In this document: positions 6,013 to 16,302 of the stretch, in pieces
Layout: each line of letters opens with the position of its first letter
How positions within the stretch are numbered: the stretch's first letter is position 1
Assembly: GCF_900109165.1 (NCBI RefSeq)
Contig: NZ_FNZF01000008.1
Span: 1-64,000 of the forward strand
Source of the DNA: Bhargavaea ginsengi
GTDB taxonomy: Bacteria; Bacillota; Bacilli; Bacillales_A; Planococcaceae
Length of the DNA: 64,000 nucleotides
Direction of reading: 5' to 3'
Translations under genes and position numbers: made by a program
Notes under the pieces: generated by a model
Database searches by the model: none
What the model was told of the DNA's origin: nothing
What the model saw: the letters and a program-made list of their open reading frames with translations, nothing else

Positions 6013-6591
6013 ATGAGAAAGATGATGGGTCCGATCCTGATCATTGTAGGGATCCTGGTCGTACTGGCCATTATGCTAGTGCCAAAATACAATGGATTCG
6101 TGAATCTGGAGGAAGATGTCAACCAGGCATACAGCCAGATTGAAAACCAACTGCAGCGCCGGATGGATCTGATTCCAAACCTCGTAGAGACCGCAAAGGG
6201 CTACGCGGCGCATGAAGAAGAAGTCTTCACGGACATCGCCGATGCGCGCTCGCGTCTCGCAGGGGCGGGATCGCCCGAAGAACAGGCCAATGCCAACGAA
6301 GAATTGACCGGCGCACTGAGCCGACTGCTGGTCATCGCCGAGAATTATCCGGACCTGAAGGCGAACGAGAACTTCCGCCAACTCATGGATGAGCTTGCAG
6401 GGACAGAAAACCGGCTTGCGGTCGCGCGGATGGATTACAATGAAGCGGCTACTGAATATAACCGGAATGTCCGGAGGTTCCCGGGCAATCTGGTCGCCGG
6501 CATTTTCGGATTCGATCAGAAAGAGTACTTCGAAGCGTCGGAAGCCGCACAGGAAGCGCCGAAAGTCGATTTCGGGGAGTACGGTAACTGA
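6013..6591 (+). CDS. LemA family protein
   Basis: A 192-residue LemA family protein. The start at 6013 is preferred over GTG at 5992 because AGGGGA precedes it by 9 bp. One amino-terminal membrane helix (about residues 4-24) is followed by the helical-bundle domain with the family core NQAYSQIENQLQRRMDLIPN and NVRRFPGNLVAGIFGF. LemA proteins are membrane-anchored with the domain facing the periplasm-equivalent space; the molecular role is unclear. The stop and the next start overlap (TGATG), so the TPM-domain gene is translationally coupled; the lemA/TPM pairing is widely conserved. Confidence 0.9.
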   Translation: MRKMMGPILIIVGILVVLAIMLVPKYNGFVNLEEDVNQAYSQIENQLQRRMDLIPNLVETAKGYAAHEEEVFTDIADARSRLAGAGSPEEQANANEELTGALSRLLVIAENYPDLKANENFRQLMDELAGTENRLAVARMDYNEAATEYNRNVRRFPGNLVAGIFGFDQKEYFEASEAAQEAPKVDFGEYGN

Positions 6592-7415
6592 TGAAGCGGA
6601 TCGGCAGGACTCTTCTGTTCGTCCTGCTTCTCTTTGCCGGAACGTCCGCTCTGGCGGCGGAGCCGGACGTGCCGGAATCTACAGGAACGTATGTGCAGGA
6701 CCATGCTAAAATATTGACAGCTGAACAGCAGTCTCAAATCGAGGAGATGGCAAGTAATCTTGAGCAAGGGACGGGCGCTCAAATTGTTATCCTTACCCTT
6801 CCAAGTGCGATTGAAGTACCGGAAATGTATGGGGTTGAAGCATACCGAAAACTTGGTCTTGGGACAGCGGAAGAGGACAACGGAGTTCTATTGCTTGTCT
6901 CAACAGTCAAGAATTCTTCTGGTGATCGTGCATTTGAGATCACTGTAGGATATGGACTGGAAGGTGCACTTCCAGATGGGAAGGTTGGCCGTATTATTGA
7001 AGAGTATGGCGTGCCTTATCTGCGAAAGCCTCTAGAAGATCCGCAAACGGCAATAATGAACGTTTACCCTGTACTCCATAACGAGGTGGCCAAAGAATAC
7101 AACTGGGACGGCACTGTTGAGCAATCCGAGCCCTATGCCGGCACCGGAAGCGATGGAGGCGGAGGAATCAATCCGATTGTCACCATCATTATCATTTTCG
7201 TCCTCTTTAACATGTTCTTCGGCGGGGGAGGCCGTGGAGGCGGAGGAGGAGGTCCCGGCGGCAGACGCCGCAGGGGCGGCCCGTTCATCTTCATCCCAGG
7301 TTCCTTCGGAGGTGGCGGAGGTGGCTTCGGTGGAGGCGGCTTCGGTGGCGGAGGCGGCGGTTTCACAGGTGGAGGAGGATCCACCGGCGGAGGCGGCGCC
7401 GGCCGGGGCTGGTAA
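6591..7415 (+). CDS. TPM-domain (YgcG-type) membrane protein with Gly-rich tail
   Basis: A 274-residue protein. A signal peptide (residues 1-22, ending SALA-AE) leads into a TPM (phosphatase) domain of about 140 residues (YVQDHAKILTAEQQSQIEEM ... GYGLEGALPDGKVGRII). A membrane segment follows (PIVTIIIIFVLFNMFF), then a tail of about 70 residues made almost only of Gly with Arg, Phe and Ser. TPM domains are reported to act as phosphatases or in photosystem/membrane-protein turnover; the bacterial role is unclear. Coupled to lemA by a 1-bp overlap. The Gly-rich tail is common in this family and may form an extended linker. Confidence 0.85.
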   Translation: MKRIGRTLLFVLLLFAGTSALAAEPDVPESTGTYVQDHAKILTAEQQSQIEEMASNLEQGTGAQIVILTLPSAIEVPEMYGVEAYRKLGLGTAEEDNGVLLLVSTVKNSSGDRAFEITVGYGLEGALPDGKVGRIIEEYGVPYLRKPLEDPQTAIMNVYPVLHNEVAKEYNWDGTVEQSEPYAGTGSDGGGGINPIVTIIIIFVLFNMFFGGGGRGGGGGGPGGRRRRGGPFIFIPGSFGGGGGGFGGGGFGGGGGGFTGGGGSTGGGGAGRGW

Positions 7416-7438
7416 TCTGAAAGGAAGTAGGAATACGT

Positions 7439-7669
7439 ATGAATGTGACATTGTATGTTGGCAACGATTGCCCGCTCTGCGACGAAGCGTTGCTTAATCT
7501 GAAACTTGCGGCGGAGGATTTCCCGCTTGATGTCGAAGTGGTCGATATCAAGCAGGATGACCAGCTGCACGAAAAATACATGCTGATGATTCCGGTACTG
7601 GAGAAGGACGGCCAAGTGCTGCTCTATGGAAACATCGGCTACGGTGATGTAATGGAGGCGCTCCTGTAG
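7439..7669 (+). CDS. glutaredoxin-like thiol-disulfide protein
   Basis: A 76-residue thioredoxin-fold protein with an amino-terminal CPLC motif (Cys11 and Cys14) and the conserved cis-Pro region MIPVLEKDG. It belongs to the DUF836/glutaredoxin group commonly placed just upstream of cggR in Bacillales. Ribosome site AGGAAG; start ATG at 7439. Its own terminator follows. A cytosolic redox role is likely; the substrate is unknown. Confidence 0.85.
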   Translation: MNVTLYVGNDCPLCDEALLNLKLAAEDFPLDVEVVDIKQDDQLHEKYMLMIPVLEKDGQVLLYGNIGYGDVMEALL

Positions 7670-7682
7670 CGCTTCTTTTTTT
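7656..7682 (+). terminator. intrinsic terminator after the glutaredoxin-like gene
   Basis: GGCGCT, CCTGT, AGCGCTTC then seven T; the stem overlaps the last codons of the gene. Confidence 0.65.
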
Positions 7683-7687
7683 GATTA

Positions 7688-7848
7688 GGCTCTGTTAGCG
7701 GATGGTGTTGATACTGGCTGTTGCTTGGAGTGAAGGGCGGCGACTCCTGCGGAAAAGGAGGGCGGAGAGACCCTGCAAGGGGCTCGATGCCTTCCCCGCG
7801 GAAAGCGTCCGCCCGTAACGGAGAGCAACAACACTCTATAACAGAGCC
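7688..7848. mobile_element. MITE-like palindromic element with 8-bp target duplication
   Basis: A 161-bp element begins GGCTCTGTTA and ends with its exact complement TAACAGAGCC, and its inner arms (TGTTGTTGCTCTCC..., GGGCGGACGC...) pair over much of their length. It is flanked on both sides by TTTGATTA (7680-7687 and 7849-7856), a perfect 8-bp target-site duplication. It has no coding capacity. The inner sequence is of the type seen as dispersed repeats in many Bacillaceae genomes. An 8-bp duplication with GGCTCTGT ends fits mobilisation by an IS6- or ISL3-like transposase; the parent is not in the window. Confidence 0.85.
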
Positions 7849-7862
7849 TTTGATTAAAAAGT

Positions 7863-7891
7863 TTGCAACTCCCCATTTCGTGGAATACAAT
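7863..7891 (+). promoter_or_regulatory. sigma-A promoter of the cggR-gapA operon
   Basis: TTGCAA (7863-7868), a 17-bp spacer and TACAAT (7886-7891), directly upstream of the CggR operator. The MITE target duplication ends only 6 bp before the -35 box. Confidence 0.8.
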
Positions 7892-7900
7892 AAGTACGTA

Positions 7901-7940
7901 GTGGGACATAATTTAAATCACCGGGACATTTATAGTCCCG
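7901..7940 (+). promoter_or_regulatory. CggR operator
   Basis: Two half-operators beginning GGGACA (7903 and 7923), the second ending in the palindromic arm TAGTCCCG, lie just downstream of the promoter. The B. subtilis CggR operator has the same two-part CGGGAC layout. Fructose-1,6-bisphosphate relieves CggR repression (known), so the operon should be glycolysis-induced. Confidence 0.75.
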
Positions 7941-7957
7941 AAGTGAGGAGGATGTCC

Positions 7958-8995
7958 ATGGATCCGGGGACACAGTCTTTGCTCAGTATTCTCCCTGAAC
8001 TGCCTGACTTGCTGTCTGTGCGATACAGCATCCTGAATGCCATACGGCAAGAAGGCCCTGTCGGCAGGCGTTCGCTGGTTGGCCGGGAAAACCTCAGTGA
8101 GCGTGAGGTTCGTGCAGTTTGCGACCTTCTCCGGCAGCAAGGGCTGATTACGGCGGAAACCTCGGGCATGAAAGTCACAGCTGAAGGGGAATCCGTTCTT
8201 GACTCATTGCAGCCGGTTGTCAGCCAATGGACAGGACTTGAAGAATTAGGGACTGAACTATGCCTGAAATTGGGTATACAGAAAGTGGTGGTTGTCCCCG
8301 GCGGGGATGACGATGACCTGGTCAAGCGGCGGATGGCGAGAGCGGCATGCGCCCATATGGCTGGAGTACTCAATGAAGGATCGGTCGTGGCAGTAACCGG
8401 AGGAAGCACGGTCGCGGCGATTGCCGATGAAGCGGCGCTTGCGGGACTCCCCGGAGGGATCCGCTTTATCGCGGCCCGCGGCGGCACAAGCGGTGACGTG
8501 AAGTCGCAGGCCAACATGATTGCGGCTATGCTTGCGGCTGCCACAGGAGGAAGCTGGACACCGCTCCATCTCCCGGAGACGCTCGCTGAAACATCGATCG
8601 GTCCGCTTATGGAAGAGCCTTCAGTGATGGAAGCGATGGCCCTCTATGACCAGACGGACTGCATTGTACACGGCATCGGTGACGCCCTGGAACTGGCACG
8701 TCGCCGTGGGGCTGATGAAGGAACCCTGGAAAAACTGGCCGAGGAAGGAGCGGCTGCGGAAGCGTTCGGTTACTATTTGGACCGAGACGGATCGGTGATC
8801 CACCGCCTCCGCACGATCGGGCTCAGCCGAAGCCAGATCGACCGCATTCCACATCCGCTTGCTGTGGCGGGCGGGGTGGAAAAGGCGGGGCCAATACTCG
8901 CCTATATGAAGCAGGCACCCGGCCGGACGGTCCTCGTGACTGACGAAACGGCTGCCATGGAAATGCTCCGCCTTTCCGGCGGAGAAACAAAGTGA
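7958..8995 (+). CDS. cggR: central glycolytic genes regulator CggR
   Basis: A 345-residue SorC/DeoR-type repressor. The start at 7958 has AGGAGG six bases upstream; ATG at 7952 is too close, and the longer frame to 7721 runs through the MITE. The amino terminus has a winged helix-turn-helix (about residues 20-75, [20 protein letters not shown]). The rest is a sugar-phosphate-binding domain with [12 protein letters not shown] and [15 protein letters not shown], where fructose-1,6-bisphosphate binds in homologs. It is first gene of cggR-gapA-pgk-tpiA-gpmI-eno and has the visible autoregulatory operator. Confidence 0.95.
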   Translation: MDPGTQSLLSILPELPDLLSVRYSILNAIRQEGPVGRRSLVGRENLSEREVRAVCDLLRQQGLITAETSGMKVTAEGESVLDSLQPVVSQWTGLEELGTELCLKLGIQKVVVVPGGDDDDLVKRRMARAACAHMAGVLNEGSVVAVTGGSTVAAIADEAALAGLPGGIRFIAARGGTSGDVKSQANMIAAMLAAATGGSWTPLHLPETLAETSIGPLMEEPSVMEAMALYDQTDCIVHGIGDALELARRRGADEGTLEKLAEEGAAAEAFGYYLDRDGSVIHRLRTIGLSRSQIDRIPHPLAVAGGVEKAGPILAYMKQAPGRTVLVTDETAAMEMLRLSGGETK

Positions 8996-9035
8996 CGTTT
9001 GGAAAATCATTGATAAAAACCGGAGGGATTCAGAT

Positions 9036-10043
9036 ATGGCATTGAAAGTGGCAATCAACGGATTTGGGCGGATCGGACGCGTCGTCTTCCGCCAGGCTTG
9101 GGACAACCCGGAACTCGACATCGTGGCGATCAACGACCTGACAGATGCGGCGATGCTCGCACATCTTCTGAAGTATGATTCCGTGCATGGCATTTTTGAA
9201 GGGGAAGTCAGCAGTGACGATGAGCACCTGATCGTAGCAGGCAAGAAAATCCGCGTGTTCGCGGAAAAAGATCCTGCTGCCCTTCCTTGGGGCGACCTTG
9301 GAATCGATGTAGTCCTCGAATCGACCGGTGTCTTCCGCGACCGCGAATCGGCCGGCAAGCACCTTGAGGCGGGCGCCAAGCGCGTGCTTCTTTCAGCACC
9401 GGGCAAGGGTGACATCAAGACGCTTGTCATGGGCATCAACGAAAACGACTTTGATCCGGAAAAGGACGATATTGTTTCGAATGCATCGTGCACGACAAAC
9501 TGTCTGGCGCCGGTCGTTAAAGTCCTTAATGAAAAGTTCGGCGTGAAAAAAGGACTCATGACCACTGTGCACTCCTATACGAACGACCAGCGTATCCTTG
9601 ATCTTCCTCACAGCGACTATCGCCGTGCGCGTGCCGCTGCGGAGTCGATGATCCCGACGACTACAGGAGCTGCGACTGCAGTTACAAAAGTGCTTCCTGA
9701 GCTGAAGGGCAAGCTGGATGGCATGGCCGTACGTGTACCGACACCGAACGTCTCCCTCGTCGACTTCACGGCGCAGCTGGAAAAACCGGCGACTCCGGAA
9801 GATGTCAACGCGGCGATGAAGGAAGCGGCGGAAGGCGACCTGAAGGGCCTCCTGTTCGTATCAGACCTGCCGCTTGTATCCAAGGACTACAACGGCGTGC
9901 CGGCTTCGTCCACTGTCGATGCGCTGTCGACGATGGCAATCGGCGACGATATGGTCAAAGTCATCAGCTGGTACGATAACGAGAGCGGCTATTCCGCCCG
10001 TTGTATCGACCTGATGGTCCACATGTCGAAGGCAGGAATCTGA
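9036..10043 (+). CDS. gapA: glyceraldehyde-3-phosphate dehydrogenase (type I, NAD)
   Basis: A 335-residue enzyme of glycolysis that oxidises glyceraldehyde-3-phosphate to 1,3-bisphosphoglycerate with NAD. The Rossmann motif INGFGRIGR is at residues 7-15. The active site [13 protein letters not shown] holds the catalytic Cys near residue 152, and a His follows about 25 residues later in [10 protein letters not shown]. Asp at NDLTD fits NAD preference. Full family length. It sits 40 bp after cggR with GGAGGG before the ATG, and shares cggR control. A terminator-like hairpin separates it from pgk. Confidence 0.97.
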   Translation: MALKVAINGFGRIGRVVFRQAWDNPELDIVAINDLTDAAMLAHLLKYDSVHGIFEGEVSSDDEHLIVAGKKIRVFAEKDPAALPWGDLGIDVVLESTGVFRDRESAGKHLEAGAKRVLLSAPGKGDIKTLVMGINENDFDPEKDDIVSNASCTTNCLAPVVKVLNEKFGVKKGLMTTVHSYTNDQRILDLPHSDYRRARAAAESMIPTTTGAATAVTKVLPELKGKLDGMAVRVPTPNVSLVDFTAQLEKPATPEDVNAAMKEAAEGDLKGLLFVSDLPLVSKDYNGVPASSTVDALSTMAIGDDMVKVISWYDNESGYSARCIDLMVHMSKAGI

Positions 10044-10083
10044 TAGCCTTCCCATAAAGAAACCACTATAATGGAATGGGGCC

Positions 10084-10108
10084 AGGAACGGACGCCCCGT
10101 TCCTTTTT
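10084..10108 (+). terminator. hairpin with T-run between gapA and pgk
   Basis: AGGAACGG, ACGCC, CCGTTCCT and five T. It may be a partial terminator that lowers expression of pgk-eno relative to gapA, or an RNA-processing/stability element. A TATAAT at 10067-10072 lacks a good -35. Confidence 0.6.
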
Positions 10109-10135
10109 ACATACGGAGAATATGGAGGGGTTTGC

Positions 10136-11320
10136 ATGATCCGAAAAAAATCCATTAACGATCTCAATGTCGCCGGCAAGCGTGTGTTTGTCCGTGTCGA
10201 CTTCAACGTACCGCTCGAAGGCGGCCGAATTACGGACGACACCCGTATCCGCGCGGCGCTGCCTACAATAGAAAAGCTTGCTGACGCAGGCGCTAAAGTC
10301 ATCCTCGCGAGCCACCTCGGCCGGCCAAAAGGGCAGGTTAATGAAGAGATGCGTCTCGCACCCGTGGGCAAGCGCCTGACCGAGCTGCTCGGCAAAGACG
10401 TCAGTGCTCTCCCTGAATCGACTGGTGATGCTGTGAAAGAAGCGGTTTCGGCGATGAAGGAAGGCGAGGTCATCCTTCTCGAAAACGTCCGTTTCCATGC
10501 GGGAGAAGAAAAGAACGACCCGGAGCTGGCAAAGCAATTTGCGGAACTCGCGGATCTCTACGTGAATGACGCATTCGGAGCCGCTCACCGTGCGCATGCA
10601 TCCACTGCAGGCATTGCGGAACATCTGCCTGCGTCTTCCGGCCTTCTGATGGAGAAGGAGCTGGATGTGCTCGGCAAGGCTTTGGCTGAACCGGCGCGGC
10701 CGTTCACCGCTATCATCGGCGGCGCAAAGGTTAAGGATAAAATCGGCGTCATCGATCACCTCCTGGACAAGGTTGACCATCTGCTGCTCGGCGGCGGCCT
10801 GTCCTACACGTTCACAAAGGCACAGGGCCATGACGTAGGCAACTCGCTTGTCGAGGAAGACAAGATCGACCTTGCAAAGTCATTCATGCAAAAGGCGGAG
10901 GAAAAAGGCGTCAAGCTCCACATCCCGAGCGATGCTGTAGTGGCTTCTGAATTCAAGGCCGATGCGGAAACAAAGACCGTCCGTACCGATGCGATTCCAG
11001 AAGGCTGGATGGGACTTGATATCGGACCTGAAACAGCGGCTGTATATGCTGACGTGATTTGTCAGTCGAAGACGATTCTCTGGAACGGACCGATGGGCGT
11101 ATTCGAGATGGATGCCTTTGCAGAAGGCACCAAGACAGTCGCGCAGGCAGTTGCAGAAACGGAAGGCTACACGATCATCGGCGGCGGCGACTCGGCGGCG
11201 GCCGTAGAGAAGTTCGGCCTGGCGGACCGGATGGACCATATCTCGACTGGCGGCGGCGCTTCCCTCGAGTTCATGGAAGGAAAAGAGCTGCCGGGCGTAT
11301 CTGCTCTCGACGACAAGTAA
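10136..11320 (+). CDS. pgk: phosphoglycerate kinase
   Basis: A 394-residue kinase producing ATP from 1,3-bisphosphoglycerate. The amino-terminal substrate site has VRVDFNVPL (about residues 19-27) and [10 protein letters not shown]. The carboxyl-terminal nucleotide site has [15 protein letters not shown] and the final [14 protein letters not shown]. The start at 10136 follows GGAGGGG; the longer open frame to 10076 includes the hairpin. Normal length. Second structural gene of the glycolytic operon. Confidence 0.97.
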   Translation: MIRKKSINDLNVAGKRVFVRVDFNVPLEGGRITDDTRIRAALPTIEKLADAGAKVILASHLGRPKGQVNEEMRLAPVGKRLTELLGKDVSALPESTGDAVKEAVSAMKEGEVILLENVRFHAGEEKNDPELAKQFAELADLYVNDAFGAAHRAHASTAGIAEHLPASSGLLMEKELDVLGKALAEPARPFTAIIGGAKVKDKIGVIDHLLDKVDHLLLGGGLSYTFTKAQGHDVGNSLVEEDKIDLAKSFMQKAEEKGVKLHIPSDAVVASEFKADAETKTVRTDAIPEGWMGLDIGPETAAVYADVICQSKTILWNGPMGVFEMDAFAEGTKTVAQAVAETEGYTIIGGGDSAAAVEKFGLADRMDHISTGGGASLEFMEGKELPGVSALDDK

Positions 11321-11347
11321 TCTGCGAAAAAATTGGAGGGAACGCAA

Positions 11348-12101
11348 ATGCGAAAACCGATCATTGCAGGCAACTGGAAAATGCACAAGACACTCGGTGA
11401 AGCGGAATCGTTCTTTGACTCGGTCAAGGGCAGGCTCCCGGATGCGGAGAAGGCGGACACCGTGGTCTGCGCATCGGCACCATTCCTGGCAAGCCTTGCC
11501 GCACGGACCGGCGAAGGGACGCCCTCAGTCGGTGCACAGACGATGCATGAAGAGGAAAAAGGGGCCTACACCGGAGAGGTCAGTCCGGTGATGCTGACAG
11601 ACCTGGGCGTCAGGTACGTCATCATCGGCCACTCCGAGCGCCGAGAGTTCTTTAACGAGACTGATGACTCGGTCAACCGGAAAACCAAAGCTGCCTTCAT
11701 CCATGGACTTATCCCGATCATCTGTGTCGGAGAGTCGCTTGAAGAACGGGAAAGCGAGAAAACCGCGGATAAGATATCCGGACAGGTCAGGGCGGCGTTT
11801 GAAGGCATCGGAGCGGAAAACGCGGCCGGTGCAGTTATCGCCTATGAACCGATCTGGGCGATCGGAACCGGAAAGACCGCAACATCCGAAATGGCAAATG
11901 AGGCATGCGCAGAAATCCGCAGTACGATTGCGGAGCTCTACGGACAAGAAACTGCAGAACAGGTCCGGATTCAATATGGCGGCAGTGTGAAGCCGGAAAA
12001 CATTGCCGAGCTTCTCGCCCAGCCGGACATTGACGGCGCGCTTGTCGGTGGCGCGAGCCTGGAGCCGGAATCGTTCATCGCGCTTGCGGAGGCGGCGGGT
12101 C

Positions 12102-12109
<8 letters not shown>
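11348..12109 (+). CDS. tpiA: triosephosphate isomerase
   Basis: A 253-residue TIM-barrel enzyme interconverting dihydroxyacetone phosphate and glyceraldehyde-3-phosphate. Motifs seen: GNWKMHK (catalytic Lys near 13), VIIGHSERR (His near 95), [12 protein letters not shown] (catalytic Glu near 167) and the phosphate loop GGASL. ATG at 11348 has GGAGGG upstream. The last 8 bp overlap gpmI, so the two are coupled. Confidence 0.97.
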
Positions 12110-14949
<2,840 letters not shown>

Positions 14950-14954
14950 TAGTG

Positions 14955-14982
14955 AGGACCGGCACAAGTGCCGGTCCTTTTT
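14955..14982 (+). terminator. intrinsic terminator of the glycolytic operon
   Basis: AGGACCGGCAC, AA, GTGCCGGTCCT followed by T residues. Confidence 0.85.
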
Positions 14983-15023
14983 GACGATGTTGGAAATCGG
15001 AGTGGCTGGTTGCAATAAAGACT

Positions 15024-15103
15024 GACGACATGCAACATGGGGCGCCGACTTGCCACGTGGCCCGCGAATTTGCCACATGGCGCACTGACTTGCCACAAGG
15101 CGG
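15024..15103. repeat. four tandem 20-bp degenerate repeats
   Basis: The core TGC[CA]AC[AG][TA]GG recurs at 15031, 15051, 15071 and 15091, an exact 20-bp period (about two helical turns). Three copies read TTGCCAC. The array lies between eno and secG, about 50 bp upstream of the secG promoter. No spacers or cas genes, so not CRISPR. It could be a multi-site protein-binding array or a minisatellite. Confidence 0.7.
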
Positions 15104-15155
15104 TCGGGATTCTGGTGCGCAATCAGCAATCTATCAGAAAGTTTTTCCGAGATAG

Positions 15156-15184
15156 TTGTGGCGGCAGTCACGCTTTGATAGAAT
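15156..15184 (+). promoter_or_regulatory. sigma-A promoter upstream of secG
   Basis: TTGTGG (15156-15161), a 17-bp spacer and TAGAAT (15179-15184). Confidence 0.55.
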
Positions 15185-15218
15185 GGATATTGTTGAGAAC
15201 GTTTCAGGAGGTGGAAAA

Positions 15219-15446
15219 ATGCATACACTGCTCATGACGTTGCTGCTGATCGTGTCGATCGCGCTGATTGTCGTCGTCCTGTTGCAATCCGGGAAAAGTG
15301 CAGGTCTTTCCGGAGCCATCTCCGGTGGAGCGGAGCAATTGTTCGGTAAGCAGAAGGCACGCGGTCTCGATCTCGTCTTTCATCGCGTGACAATCGTTCT
15401 GTCGGTACTTTTCTTCGTGCTTGCCATTGCCGTCACGAAGTTCTGA
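15219..15446 (+). CDS. secG: preprotein translocase subunit SecG
   Basis: A 75-residue membrane protein of the SecYEG channel. It has two hydrophobic segments (about residues 3-21 and 52-72) and, between them, the SecG hallmark [23 protein letters not shown]. The start at 15219 follows CAGGAGGTG. The secG-est-rnr-smpB-ssrA order is standard in Bacillus. Confidence 0.95.
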   Translation: MHTLLMTLLLIVSIALIVVVLLQSGKSAGLSGAISGGAEQLFGKQKARGLDLVFHRVTIVLSVLFFVLAIAVTKF

Positions 15447-15458
15447 ATCTAAACCACC

Positions 15459-15489
15459 CGCCCGGCCGCATGCGCGGTTGGGCGTTTTT
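15459..15489 (+). terminator. hairpin with T-run between secG and est
   Basis: CGCCC, GG, CCGC, ATGC, GCGG, TT, GGGCG then five T. Confidence 0.7.
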
Positions 15490-15503
15490 ACATAGGAGGC
15501 GAA

Positions 15504-16265
15504 ATGCTCATGAAAAAAGTGAAACTGACCCCTCCAAAGCCGTTCTTCTTCAGACACGGCCCGCGGGCGGTGCTGCTTCTGCACGGTTTCCGGGGAAGCT
15601 CGGCGGATGTCCGCATGCTCGGCCGTTTTCTCGAAAAGCACGACTACACCTGCATGGCGCCACATTATTCGGGGCACGGCGTTGAGCCGGAAGAATTATT
15701 GAAAACTGGACCGTCCGACTGGTGGGCCGATGTCGAGGCCGCGTATGCATACCTGAAAGAAGAAGGCTACGATGAAATCGCGGTGGTCGGATTATCGCTC
15801 GGAGGTGTGTTCACGCTCAAATTAGGGTATAACTATCCCGTAAAAGGGCTTGTGACCATGTGCGCGCCCATGATTATGAAAACAACAGATATTATGTTCG
15901 AGGGCGTACTCCAATATGCGGCGGAATTCAAGAAGTACGAAGGGAAAGAGCCGGACCGGATCGAAGAGGAAGTGGAACAGATCCGTGAACAGGGAATGGC
16001 ATCACTGCCGGCACTGAGGGATTTTGTCCATGACGTCCGGGATCATGTGGAAGAGGTATATGCACCTGTCTTCGTCGTCCAGGCGGAACAGGACAGGGTC
16101 ATTGACCCAGCGTCTGCTGACATCATCTATGAGTCCGTCGGATCCCCGGTGAAAGATTTGAAGAAATATCCGGAATCAGGGCACGTTATCACGCTCGGAC
16201 CAGAAAAGGAACAGCTCCACCAGGATATCCTCACATTCCTGGAATCACTGGATTGGAGCGAATAA
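15504..16265 (+). CDS. est: carboxylesterase (Est30/YvaK type)
   Basis: A 253-residue alpha/beta hydrolase that cleaves short-chain carboxylic esters. Motifs: the oxyanion-hole segment [18 protein letters not shown], the nucleophile elbow GLSLGG (Ser near 98), an acidic residue in QAEQDRVID, and the catalytic His in ESGHVITLG. Two starts are possible (15504 or 15510), both behind AGGAGG. Conserved place between secG and rnr; the physiological substrate is not known. Confidence 0.92.
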   Translation: MLMKKVKLTPPKPFFFRHGPRAVLLLHGFRGSSADVRMLGRFLEKHDYTCMAPHYSGHGVEPEELLKTGPSDWWADVEAAYAYLKEEGYDEIAVVGLSLGGVFTLKLGYNYPVKGLVTMCAPMIMKTTDIMFEGVLQYAAEFKKYEGKEPDRIEEEVEQIREQGMASLPALRDFVHDVRDHVEEVYAPVFVVQAEQDRVIDPASADIIYESVGSPVKDLKKYPESGHVITLGPEKEQLHQDILTFLESLDWSE

Positions 16266-16302
16266 CCGCCGGAGAAAGACAGGCTATTGCAGGAGGGATA
16301 TT

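Noticed and set aside
7133-7615. A Pro-rich minus-strand frame
   Set aside because: The complement of the Gly-rich tail of the TPM-domain protein; no ribosome site.
7721-7957. Amino-terminal extension of cggR
   Set aside because: The frame runs through the MITE, the promoter and the operator; a good start with AGGAGG is at 7958.
15024-15103. CRISPR-like array
   Set aside because: The repeats are directly contiguous with a 20-bp period, have no spacers and no cas genes nearby.
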